A stretch of 64,000 nt of DNA from Syngnathus acus. Taxonomy: Eukaryota > Chordata > Actinopteri > Syngnathiformes > Syngnathidae. Under the pieces are notes generated by a model, which made no database searches, had not been told where the DNA came from, and saw only the letters and a program-made list of their open reading frames with translations. Below are positions 44,966 through 55,800 of the stretch, piece after piece; positions within the stretch are counted from its first letter, which is position 1; each line of letters begins with the position of its first letter. Position numbers and translations under genes: made by a program. The DNA lies in assembly GCF_901709675.1 (NCBI RefSeq), contig NC_051108.1, positions 1,178,001-1,242,000 of the forward strand, written 5' to 3'.

Positions 44966-47148
44966 TCAGGACACTTCCTCCATGTAGTCCACACCCACGC
45001 TAACGCTGGGCTGGGAGACGCTCACGTCCACCGTGTCCTCCAGCTGGACACACGTATACGCATTTGTAGACACAGTGCGACACACACGGAGTGACTTTCT
45101 GCGGCACGGACCTTGTCGCTGTGGTCGGGCCCCTCGATGGAGATTTCCTCGATCTCGCGGCTGCTGCTCAGCTCGCTCTTGTACAAGTCGGAGCGGTGGC
45201 TGGAAGGATGGCGCATCGGTGACAATTAGCAACAAAGACGCCATTGTTGACGGAGGCCGCGGGAAATTCCGGCGTACCTGTTGAAGTCGTCATCGTACTC
45301 AATGTCGTCGTCTTCGTCTGCGGAAACACAAAAGCAAACGTGAGCCCGAACGATGGCAACAACAATGACAAGAGGAATCATAATAGTCGCCTTGATTTGT
45401 AATGTACCTAAATGGATCGAGCCGCTCTGCTTCGTTCCGCTGGGGAACTTGGCCGACGCTTTCCCTCTCGACGCTGGCATGAGAAGAATTGCGACACGTG
45501 TAGACAATAAAGTAAAATACACACGCAGACAAAATCAAAACGTCATGAGCGAAACGAAAACACGGCAAAAAGTCCCCCACCTGTCTCGCTGTGGCTCTTT
45601 TCCGACGCGCTTCCTCCTCCTCCCGATGTCGGCGCCGCTGGACTTTGTTGGCTATCGCGAGTCACCACGTGGCTACGACATCAACATCACGTCAATTCCT
45701 CCTTGTCGGCAAAACCTCCAAATGTCATATCGTGCGGTCCTTACGAGCCGTATGTCTTTTGAGGCCGAGGCAGCGGGTCATCAAAAAAGGAGTCGTCGTC
45801 GTCCTGCGGTTCCAAATCTGCGAGCAGCTCCAGCGGTGACACCTTCTCGGGAAGACGCTCCTCGATGGCCGGCGCAGAGTCCTACACGCACGCATGCACA
45901 AGTTAGAAGCCATGTTTGAGGTTTTTGATTGGACATGATGGTGTGATATGAAGGGCGGGAACCTTGTTGACAGCGACGCTGTTCTCCTCCGACGCCACCT
46001 GAAAGAGCAAAGTGCATTCGTTCGACGCCGAGAGACAAAAGAGAAGATGCTCGACTGTTTGTGTGCTAATGTGCTAAATAGACCTCAGCGGCCATGATGG
46101 ACTCGGACTTGCGTTGTCTGCGTCGAACGAGCTCCAGCAGCACGGGCGAGTTAGCGTTAAGCTCCGCCTCCGAAATGCCCAGCTCATCGCAGAGCAGCTG
46201 CCGATTTTCCAGGCCGCTCGGATGCTAATGACAAGAAGGTCAGCGGATTCACGCAAAAGCGACATGGCATCATGTCGAAGCAGCGAAGTGACGCCATCTT
46301 ACAGTGTTTATCTCTGGCTGGAACACAGACAGGCTGAAGTCCAGGTGAAAAACCCGCATGAAGTCCACAATGAGACTGGCCACCAGACGACCTGCAGAAA
46401 AATGCAGCGGAATCAGGACCCTTATTGTGGAGTCCTGAGACCAGATGTGAGACAGACCTTCTTTAGTGCTGAGACATTTCTTTAGGTTCTCATTGACTAG
46501 CGGCGTCTTGTTCTGAGGACGTAAGAGAAGCAAAGCGTGAAGAAAGGCGAGGATGACACAATAAGCAGCCTCGTGGATGTCAGCTACCACCTCCATTCGG
46601 TCCTGCTCCTCCAAAGCCAGAAACACGGCAGCCCTCATCTCCGCCTGCAGCAACACAAACAACAAAGTCATTCAGACATCTTCGGAATGCAGTCTTCATG
46701 TGATCTTCATTGTTTTGGGCACACCTCGAGAGTGAGGTCTTAGATTTTCTGTTGCTTTAATTACATAAACTGTATCAACTACACATGTCCATTTACCCCC
46801 TTGAATTTATTCCTTACAATGCATTTGAACAATTCATGGATTCTCAGCTCCTAATATGTTTTTACTATTTATACCGTATTTAGGGTATCTAAGATCCTTA
46901 CTTTCTCATGTAATTGAATAAAATACAAACAAAAGTGTGCTTGAATGAGTGAAGTTGCCACTACTTGGTCGCTCATCTATTGGCTGTTTTTCACTTTAGC
47001 CTAGCGTGCTAGCAACCGGCGTGAAGGCGAGTAAGACGTGAGCAGAGAAGGAACGTTTGCTGACCTTGAGCTTGTTTAGAACTCCGTTGTTCTCCAAATT
47101 TTGGATAAGTAAATCCCTCAATTCGATATCATCATCTGTGGCAGACAT
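44966..47148 (-). CDS. cep43: centrosomal protein 43 (FGFR1 oncogene partner, FOP)
   Basis: This is a centriole and centriolar-satellite protein that anchors microtubules with CEP350 and EB1 and is needed for ciliogenesis. Exon 1 (about 47065-47148) encodes MSATDDDIELRDLLIQNLEN and NGVLNKLK. Exon 2 (about 46590-46650) gives AEMRAAVFLALEEQDRME. The next exons give NKTPLVNENLKKCLSTKEG and RLVASLIVDFMRVFHLDFSL with SVFQPEINT, the LisH dimerisation region. An exon near 46085-46230 gives LLCDELGISEAELN. Later exons carry low-complexity Ser/Lys-rich sequence, an acidic DDDSFFDDP-like stretch (about 45770-45850), EYDDDFN, SSREIEEISIEG, and the end DVSVSQPSVSVGVDYMEEVS. Several small exons are not individually resolved. 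The order of conserved blocks equals human CEP43. The 5' end is 246 bp from the divergent naa20 start. Confidence 0.88.
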
Positions 47149-47393
47149 CTTGTACTCTCATCCAGGCCAGCTGTTAGCTGTTAGCAACTTAGCCACTGCT
47201 TACGTCCTTGTGCGCTCCCAAGACGTCATCAGTCACGGCCCGAGAAGGCACAGAATACCCGGATGTTTCCAAATGGCTCCACCTTTTTAACTGACGTCAT
47301 CGCGTGATGACGAAATGAGCTGTAGGTTGCACTGTTGTCCTCCAACCAACAGCGGGCGCTGCTTGGATTATTCCTACATTAAAGGACGCCAAC
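47149..47393. promoter_or_regulatory. bidirectional promoter cep43 / naa20
   Basis: Only 245 bp separate the two divergent start codons, so the core promoter elements of both genes must overlap here. No TATA is seen; both are housekeeping-type genes. TGACGTCA-like wording (AACTGACGTCATCG near 47290) is a perfect CRE-type palindrome and could serve both directions. Confidence 0.6.
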
Positions 47394-48751
47394 ATGACGA
47401 CGCTACGGCCGTTCAACTGCGACGATTTGTTTAAATTCAACAATATGTAAGCGCTAAGTCTTCGACATCTTAACAGATGTCTCGTGATGTTTCTCGTGTG
47501 TTGCAGTTGTGCATGATCTTATACTTTGTATGCGTGGGAATGTTAGCAGCATGCGTATCCAACTGCTATCGTGTGTATGTGCCATGTTCTAAAAACACTC
47601 CATTCCTTTCACAATAAGGCTTATTTTGTGTTCACAATATTCATTTTGATTGTTTTTACTTTCCAAGTCGGTCAACCCATGCAGAATAGATCCACATACT
47701 AAGAAGAATCATCTCTATGTTATCATTTGCCTTATTTAGTTGTCACCGATGTGAAAATAATGCACATAGTGCACAGTGAATGAAACTAAACTATATCTCT
47801 GATCCCATAGCAATTTGGACCCTTTGACAGAAACTGTATCCTTCGAGGGTTTGTCAATTTACAACTGTTGCAATTTAGGAAGTTGATGTTTTGTCAGCAC
47901 TTGTGATGTGGTGCAAATACAAAAATCACCGTGCTCTCTAAGTGACTGTCACCATTTTTGGACAATGTTTCATGAGTTTTCTTTGAGCTTTGACATCAGT
48001 ATGGGATCCCGTTCTACCTGCAGTATTTGGCTCATTGGCCCGAGTACTTCATTGTTGCCGAGGCCCCCGGAGGCGAACTGATGGGATACAGTAAGTTGGT
48101 CACCAATGACCCTGCATCAGTTATCATTTTAGAATTTTCTGAATAGCAGACTGACTGGGTTCGCTAAACAGTTTGTGACTAGTCAATAGGTCAATGATGC
48201 CAAGTCTCATGCTTGTTGTCATTCTGTGTGCACCTACGCAGTCATGGGTAAGGCGGAGGGCTCGGTGGCCCGAGAGGAGTGGCACGGCCACGTCACCGCG
48301 CTCTCCGTGGCGCCAGAGTTCCGCCGGTTGGGATTGGCCGCCAAACTCATGGACATGCTGGAGGAGATCTCGGAAAGGTTCCATTTTGCTTTCACCTACA
48401 GCTCTTACGACTGAACAATTTCGGATTTAGTCAAATTTCCCTCAGGAAGGGCGGCTTCTTCGTGGACTTGTTTGTCCGCGTGTCCAACCAGGTGGCGGTC
48501 AGCATGTACAAGCGTCTGGGCTACAGCGTCTACAGGACCGTCATTGAGTACTACTCGGCCAGCAACGGCGAGCCTGACGAGGACGCCTACGGTCAGATGG
48601 TCATCTTCATCGTGACAATGTTAGCGGTCTTGTGACAGTTTGTGTGCTTTTCTCCCCCTGCACAGACATGAGGAAAGCGCTGTCCCGAGACACGGAGAAG
48701 AAGTCCATCATCCCGCTGCCACATCCTGTCAGGCCTGAGGACATTGAATAA
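47394..48751 (+). CDS. naa20: N-alpha-acetyltransferase 20, NatB catalytic subunit
   Basis: This is the catalytic subunit of NatB, which acetylates nascent proteins starting Met-Asp, Met-Glu, Met-Asn or Met-Gln together with NAA25 on the ribosome. Six exons (47394-47446, 47811-47835, 48000-48090, 48242-48377, 48446-48591, 48666-48751) join in phase to give 178 residues, exactly the human length. The GNAT core shows HVTALSVAPEFRRLGLAAKL, with the acetyl-CoA RxxGLA loop, and NQVAVSMYKRLGYSVYRTVI. The C-terminus is DTEKKSIIPLPHPVRPEDIE. The protein is close to identical to human throughout. Two donors are non-ideal (GTTCCA after exon 4, GTCAGA after exon 5), but the joins are forced by the protein. 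The gene is tail to tail with crnkl1, as in human 20p11. Confidence 0.96.
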
Positions 48752-48921
48752 CCACGCTTGTGGCTCGCTGGCGGACGCCATGATTCAAAGCGGCTTTTTT
48801 ATCGAATGCCAGGGAGCCACAGAGCAAAAAAGTTTCAAATCGTCTTTAATTGCTGTACATTCTCAATAAACTATTGTAAAAAAATGTGAGGTTATCAGAC
48901 AACAGTAGGAGGAAAAAATAC
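48752..48921. terminator. convergent, overlapping polyadenylation region of naa20 and crnkl1
   Basis: The two stop codons are 170 bp apart. AATAAA for naa20 lies at 48865-48870 on the plus strand. On the minus strand ATTAAA at about 48844-48849 is the best candidate for crnkl1. Each signal lies beyond the other, so the mature 3' ends would overlap in antisense. Confidence 0.55.
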
Positions 48922-51900
48922 TTAATCTTGCTGCTCATCGCTTGTCTTCTCCTTTTTGTCACCATCCTTCTCTTTGTCCCCCTCCTCCTCTTCGCTACTG
49001 CTACTACTGTCGTCTCTGTCGTCAAAGGCGTTCTCCTCCTGTGTAACTTTGCTAGCCTCGCTGTTCTCCGAGGCGGCGGTCTCCTCGTTCCTCAAAGCCT
49101 TTTCCCGAAGGTTCTGGTCGTCGTCGTCGTCAGCCGTTTGCTGCTGGTGCTTCTTCCACATCTTGGCCATGGCCAGCAGTTTGAGGTTAGGCTGGTTGGC
49201 GGCGTCTTCGGGGAAAATGTAGTCGTAGTACTCTTCCCAGCCCGCGTCCGACTGCCGGCGCAAACGCAACACGTCAACATCGGGAAGAAATGCAAAGCTG
49301 GCAAAAGCGTGGCAAGACGGCGTACCCCGTCTTGGGCGGTGAGCTTCCTCCTCTTCTTGACCTTCTCGGGCAGCAGCTTGGCAACGCGCTCCCTGTCGCT
49401 GTCGGAACCGAACTTGGCCTCAAAGTCCTTCCAGGCCTCGAGCAGCGCCAGTCGCTCCTCCTTGTCCTCGCAGTTCCTCAAGCCCTTGTTGGCCTCCTCG
49501 AAGATTTGCCGGCACCTGCGTGCCCGCTCGTTGCCTTCCAGCGACAGCTCGAACTTGGCGTAGCTGATCCAAACCTGAGCCGGCGACGGCGAGTCAAAGT
49601 CCGTCCACGAAAAGCCGACGGACGCCGTTTGCACATGGAAAGTGACGGCGACTCACCTTGACGTGCTGGGTACGCTGCAGCAGCCTTTTGTAAAGGTTCC
49701 TCGTGTTCCCAAACTCCTCCTGCTCGATCTCAAAGTCGATGTAGGACTTCCACAAAACCTGAAGGACATCAGGACGGTTGTAGGATTTTTTTTAATGCTG
49801 GCGATGGTTCAGTACCTCAGGCATGTCCAGCCGCGGCTGGCCGATGGCAAGCTCGAAGATGGCGCGGGCCCGGTCCACGTCGCCCAGGATGGTCTCCAGC
49901 TCTCCAAACTTGATCCAGGTGCTGCAGTTCTCCGGCGTGAACTCCAGGTATTTCTCGTACAGCTTCCGGCAACGGTCGAACTCGCGCAGCTGAAGCTCCA
50001 GCTCGATGTAGCCCTTCAGCAGTTTGTTCTTCGGACATTTGCCGATGGCCGTGCCCTGTCGAGTCCCAAAGTTACCACGACGATGCGATGCTAGATCACG
50101 TACGAGTCTTACCATGACCTTCCTGGCGGCCTGCAGGTTCTTTTGCCTGATCTCAAACTGACCGTAGAGCAGCCAGATCTTTGCGAATGTGAACTGAGAC
50201 GCACGAGACGGTCGTCAAGTCAACATAATCCGTTTCATCCTCGTCGTTCAACCGCTTACCTTTTTGTGAGGGATCAGATCCAAACAGGCTTGATACACCT
50301 GCCTTGTCCTCTCCTCGTCCTGTCGGAAAACATAAACGGAGCATCTCAATGGTTACAATTAGCGCCCGACTGATTCATCCTCCATCTTTTTGTTTGACTG
50401 ACAGGCTCTCCGCTCGGAACTCACCATGACCTCCAGTTCTTCGTAGAGGGCGTAGTTGATCCACAAGTAGATGTAGCGCCTCCAGTGGCGCTTTTCCTGG
50501 ATGGGCGGCACGTTAGCGATGGCGCGCTCGTAAACCTCTCGCACCGTGTCGGGGTCGGCGTCGCTCTCCACCAGCCGCAGATAATCGAACCAGGCGTCGT
50601 AGTTGTGCGGGTTGGCCTGCGCCCGACACATGCGCTCAAATAAGAGCGAACCGTCCGAGCAGCCAAATTGGAGCCGCCGCCGCTTACCTTGACTTCCTCC
50701 TCGTACTGGAACCTTCTTTTGCTGACGATGACGTCCTCGATGCCCCGCCGGTCTCCGAATTTCTTCTCAAACATGGTGTAGTTCTTGAAGAGCTGCTGGG
50801 CCTGATGCTTGGGGATTCGGTCCAAGGCGTACTTGTAGATCACGCGCACACGCTCAAACTGGACGGGGACAAACATCAGGAACACTCGGTGTCAGTCCAG
50901 ACAAACGTTTTTTTGCGACCACACAGCTGCAGCGAGTCAAAATACAAAAAATGTGTAAAAACAGGGGTAACCGACCTCCTTCTGGGTCTCCTCAAACTTG
51001 GCGAAGGCAACAAAGAGGTGCTCATCCACGTGCTCCTCGCCAAAGAACTCCACGGCGCGCTCGTACACCTTTCTGCTGTGAGCGATGTAGCCATGTTTCT
51101 CTTCAAAGCGAGCGTACTTGATCCAGTTCTTCACCTCGGGGTGAACCATGACGAGTGCGCATCAGTTAAGGATTGTTTGTTTTTACCCCCGGCAGGCCAC
51201 GTTATATTGTTCAGCGGGACGTCAGCATGAGAAGGATATATCGCTCGTAGATGCTGCGGGCTTTGTCCACCTCTTTGTAGCGCAGCTCAAAGTTGATGAA
51301 GGAGTGCCAGGCCTGCTCCTCTGGCTCCCACTCCATCCAGCGCTCAAAGGCCTGCCTGCAGCCCGCCACGTTGCCCAGCATCTCCTCCATGTAGGTGTAC
51401 TTGTACCTGCCGGTCAGCAAGGTCACGATTAAAAATGTCGCCCATCGCGGGCCAGCTTTTGCTTTTAAGTTTACCAGAACTGGTTGACGCGGGGGAGGAT
51501 GGTGATGGCTCGATCCCAGATGTTGCGCGCGTGGTTCACCTGCCGACTCTTCATCTCCATCTCGGCGTACTTCAGCCACAGGGTCACGTTGCGGTGGTCC
51601 ACGTCGAGCGCCCGCTCGTAAATGGAGCGAGCCCTAAAAGTGAGTGCAAGGTGGAGAAAGTCAATGACAGGTCGGGCTGTCCTTTCTCCACAACATAGGC
51701 TAACAGAAAACTTCTTCATCTAAAGCTAAGAAAACGTGAAAAATGTTTGGGTAAACTACCTCTGGACCTCCGTCAGGCTTTCTTCCCATTGTGCGTATTT
51801 GATCCAGTTACTGATGACAGTACGGTTCTTTCGAATGTTGTCCTCAAATGCCTGCAAAGTAAGCAAACTCTCAAGAGCTGTTGGGAAAAACGATTATAAG

Positions 51901-52259
51901 ATTTTGGAGTCACGTCGTGTGTGTGGCTGCACACCTTCCTCTTCCTTAGCTTGTAGTCGTTGAGCTCTTCCTTGTCGGTGATCTTTTGTTTCGGCGGCGG
52001 CGGGAGAAGTTCCAATTCACGTTCTTTGGCTTCCCTGAGGAGCTGCTCGGCGGTGATCTGAACCTCCGCCGGAGCTTTGTTCTTCACCTGAAACACAAAA
52101 ACATTTAATAGCCATCTCGTGGATGTATGCCACGAGCTGCTTGTTATCGTTAGCATTAGCATTAGCTCAGAGCGCAGCCGCGTTCCATCTTTTGTCTGCC
52201 TTTGATTTTACCTTTGCCACCTTCGGTATTCGCTGCTTGCCAGCCGCCGTGGACGCCAT
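48922..52259 (-). CDS. crnkl1: crooked neck-like 1, pre-mRNA splicing factor
   Basis: This is a scaffold of the Prp19/CDC5L (NineTeen) complex in the activated spliceosome, the orthologue of yeast Clf1/Syf3. The start exon (about 52210-52259) encodes [17 protein letters not shown] and the next [20 protein letters not shown]. The body is a series of HAT (half-a-TPR) repeats, including [100 protein letters not shown] and [20 protein letters not shown], one or two per exon. The C-terminal exon encodes [20 protein letters not shown], then an acidic Ser-rich tail ending [10 protein letters not shown]. Length is about 690 residues by summing exons, like the short human isoform. About 14 coding exons are present; interior borders were not all checked. 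Confidence 0.93.
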
Positions 52260-52807
52260 TTTGCCAAGCAAAGGTTTAGGGAACTAGTCAATTATATTCT
52301 CAAAATTACCCCCCAAAAGTCAATAAAAAGTCAGAGAAGCACCGAAACGTTTTAGAGGGCTCGCGCGAGTCACCATGACAGTTCCCAGAATGCATTGCAA
52401 CTTCTGCTTACCAGATTCTCAATTTTTTAAAAACACAAAGTCTTGGATCTTATTGAGAGATTACTAGTTAGATTGTATTTTTGGGATTGTTCCTCACTAG
52501 TTTAAAAAAAAAAAAATCTGATATTTCTCACGACTGTACCCAGAATGCGTTGCGACCTCCGGTTACCATAACAACGACGTTTGCGTCCCAAATAGGAGAA
52601 ATATACAGACTCGGTGTTAATTGACACATTAGCTGTGAGAAAGGTAGGATAAATCTTGTTGGATTTGGTTTCTATTGTTTTCGCACTCATTTATCTTTAA
52701 ACTGAACTGCTGACGTCACACGAGACAAGCTTAATCAATTTAAAACTACTCTCTGGTGCTAAGAAATGACTGGGTATGATTTGAAGAAGTAGTTGTTTGA
52801 TGACAAG
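52260..52807. promoter_or_regulatory. divergent promoter region crnkl1 / cfap61
   Basis: The start codons are 548 bp apart on opposite strands. The crnkl1-proximal part is likely its 5' UTR and core promoter. The sequence is AT-rich in the middle with a poly-A near 52503. GTTACCATAACAACGAC near 52563-52580 resembles an X-box (RFX) inverted repeat, the hallmark of ciliary-gene promoters, as expected for cfap61. Confidence 0.5.
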
Positions 52808-55800
52808 ATGAAGAACGCAATCGTATCAAGCAGCGGTGAAGTGGCGAGAATGACCGTCAGGAGGAGCGAATGTGCGGATGCCGAGGACATTGAACGCCTC
52901 ATCAGCCCTGAGGCCTTGGAGCTTTTTGGACCCATTGATGTCCTTCAAATCTTGTGAGTTTAAACGTTGGTGCTCCGAATGGCCGTGATGACTCTGCTCT
53001 TCTTCGGAATAGGGAGAAGGCCAACCTGGCAGTGACCGTGGCTGGTGAGGAGGGCGACGTGATGGCCCACGCGGCATTCTTTGACCATCCCGACGCAGCG
53101 CTGGTTGACCCGCTTCACTGGGAATCTTTTATCCCAAAACACTTCAAAGCTGACGCCATGACGGTGTGTCCATTAGTGAAAAACACACCTCGCGCTGGGT
53201 GTGATTTGTGACGTTCTTGTCTTCCCCAGACATGGAATACGCTGTTCCTTCATCTGTTTGTGTCCAAGACCGTCTTCTCCACCGCAAGCTTTCAGCACAT
53301 CCTCAGGTGCAATTCCACCAACGGCGGCTTGTGTATTTGCGGTGATATCCATGTTGTGTTTTGTGTCTCACACAGTGCCGTGTTCAACACCACCGCCGAG
53401 CTGGACTTTGTGTGCTTGCTGAGCTCAACATCCGTCTGCTTAGGTCAAGCTCATTCAAGACGGCGCGGTGTCCTAGTGGGTAACACGACTTTTGTGTGCG
53501 TGCAGAAGCGGCATTGAAAAAAATGTTGGAGCCTCTGGAGCGTCTGACTGAAGAAGATGACCAAGCGGCCGAGCTGATGGCATACGTGTGTCACAGGCGA
53601 AGACTTTGTCCGAGACTTTATGTTCGACCCGCCAGGTCATTCCGCATGACACGAGCAAAATTGTTGAGGTTGCGCTACATTCCACGGACTGTCCATTGTT
53701 AAATCAAGCATTGTGTACGTCAGGGTTGAAGACCACGATGACGTCATGCACATTGTGGCCCAGCAGACGAAGATTCTGTCGTCTATGCGCCGGCCGTACT
53801 TCCTGTCGGAGCTCATCGAGGCCCAGGATGAGAACAACCACGCCGCCGTGTGCGAGGTGGGCCGTTGCCGTCCCAATCCTGCCTTTTTTTTCTTCCCCTG
53901 CTGGCAACTGATGATGTCATCATCGCCCCGACAGTGCGACGTCACCATCACCGGTTTCATCAGCGTGACGGCAGAGGTGGACGTGAGGCGACTGCAGGAA
54001 CATTTTGACCTCAAGCATTTTGCCGGGTTGTGCAAAGGCGAGCAGGACGACGACGAAGATGACGAGGATGAGGACGATGAGGCCGACCAGGCTGAAGATG
54101 AGCCTCAACTTGACCAAGATGAGATACCGACGCAAGAACCGCTCGAGGAACCCGATTCGGAAGCAGAACAAGAATGTCAGGTATAAAAAAAAAATGATTT
54201 TGGTCTTCAGCAGAAGTCCATTTATTTGGATTTTGATGAGTAATTGCTGTCCTCAGGAGGAGGAAGAGGAGGAGGTTCTCTCTGCATCATCTGAAGAAAC
54301 CGCACCAGAACCCAACGTCTTCTGTATCCAGTTCTTCTTCTCAGAGAAGAACTTCGAGATGAGGTGAGGACCAAACTTAGATCAGGGATGACTTTTTTTT
54401 TTTTTTTTACATCTGCCACTGCTGATGGACGGTTGCCATGGTAACCAGTAGCTTGCTTTCTCTCCTCTTCCAGATCACTAGATTTGATTCCATACATATT
54501 CCAACTCTTCCCGGTGAGTGCACTCCTCTTCTGTAACGCAAACACCAGTCATGTCACGTAAAGGTAACACGTGTCACACAAACAGAAGCGTCACGCAATC
54601 CAGGATCATCATGAAACCCAAATGTGCTGCTTTTGTGCAGCCAAGACGTAAGCTGAATGTAACCTGGTCCCTCAGGATCTGGACTTCTGCATCATCACCG
54701 TCCCTACGCTGTCGCCGGACTTCCCGCTCCTGCAGAACTTCCTGCGAGTTCCTCCGCAACCCGGCAGCCTGTTGCCCTCTGACCTCTTCGTCCTGCACCG
54801 CGATGGACTGAGGTGGGCCGGGTCTGGGCGGGTGACCTCCCGCATAGTCTCAACGATGTTCCTGCAGGAGCGTCAAAGTGCGACCGGCGCTGGAGTCGGA
54901 CCGGGACGACCTCGCCGCCTTGGTGAGTCACGTGAAGAAAGGCCAAAAGGCTTTGCTACGGGATCTGGACCTCATCTTCAACAAGGAAACGGACGCGGTT
55001 GGTACACACACACCACCGCTGCTCCGAACACGCTCGCCAACCTGACCCGAGTGTCATCGTAGGCCGAATGTTCTCTGCAAGCCTTCGTGGTCGACGTGGA
55101 GGGCGCCGTGGTGGGGACGTTGATCATCCGAGACGAGATGGTACGCTTGTTTCCTTGAAAGCGTTCGAATTGCGTGTCACGTGATGGCGTCCGCTCACAG
55201 GACCTGGAGTACATCCGGGCCCGCTACAATATCGAGAACTTCATCTACTACAGCCATCACGACGTCCACGAGCACGCCGAGCTGCGCCACTTTGTGCTCC
55301 GACGCTGTTTCCAGCACTTCAGCCGACATTTGTTCAAGGAGACGCTTCGGCTGACCCGCAAGTCCAACATCTACCACCGCGTCTACCCGCTCGGCCTGGG
55401 CCAGCAGGTGCGCTGGCGCCCTCACGACGTCGGGTTTGGGTCAGAGCTGTGCTGAAGTCCCTTTGTGGTGTCAGGACTCCTGCGTGGATCATCTGGACTT
55501 CATCCTGGACTGCGCCGTTCCCGTGCGTCCCCGACGTCAGATCATCTACCCGCTCAACGAGCTCGGCGCCAACGCGCCTGCCAGGTGCATCACTGACGAA
55601 CAGGTGGGCTCTGAAATAATTTCTGATCGTTCGATTGATCGGATGTTAGCGAATGTCACCACGATGATAATCAGTCTGCTTTTAGCGACTAAAAAAAAGA
55701 ATCTTTGTCACCTCCGGGAAGAAGCAACAGAAATAAAGACGGGGGTTCGATTTGTTTGCGTGGTGTGATTGACTTTAATGCGAAGTCAATATTTAGCTCG

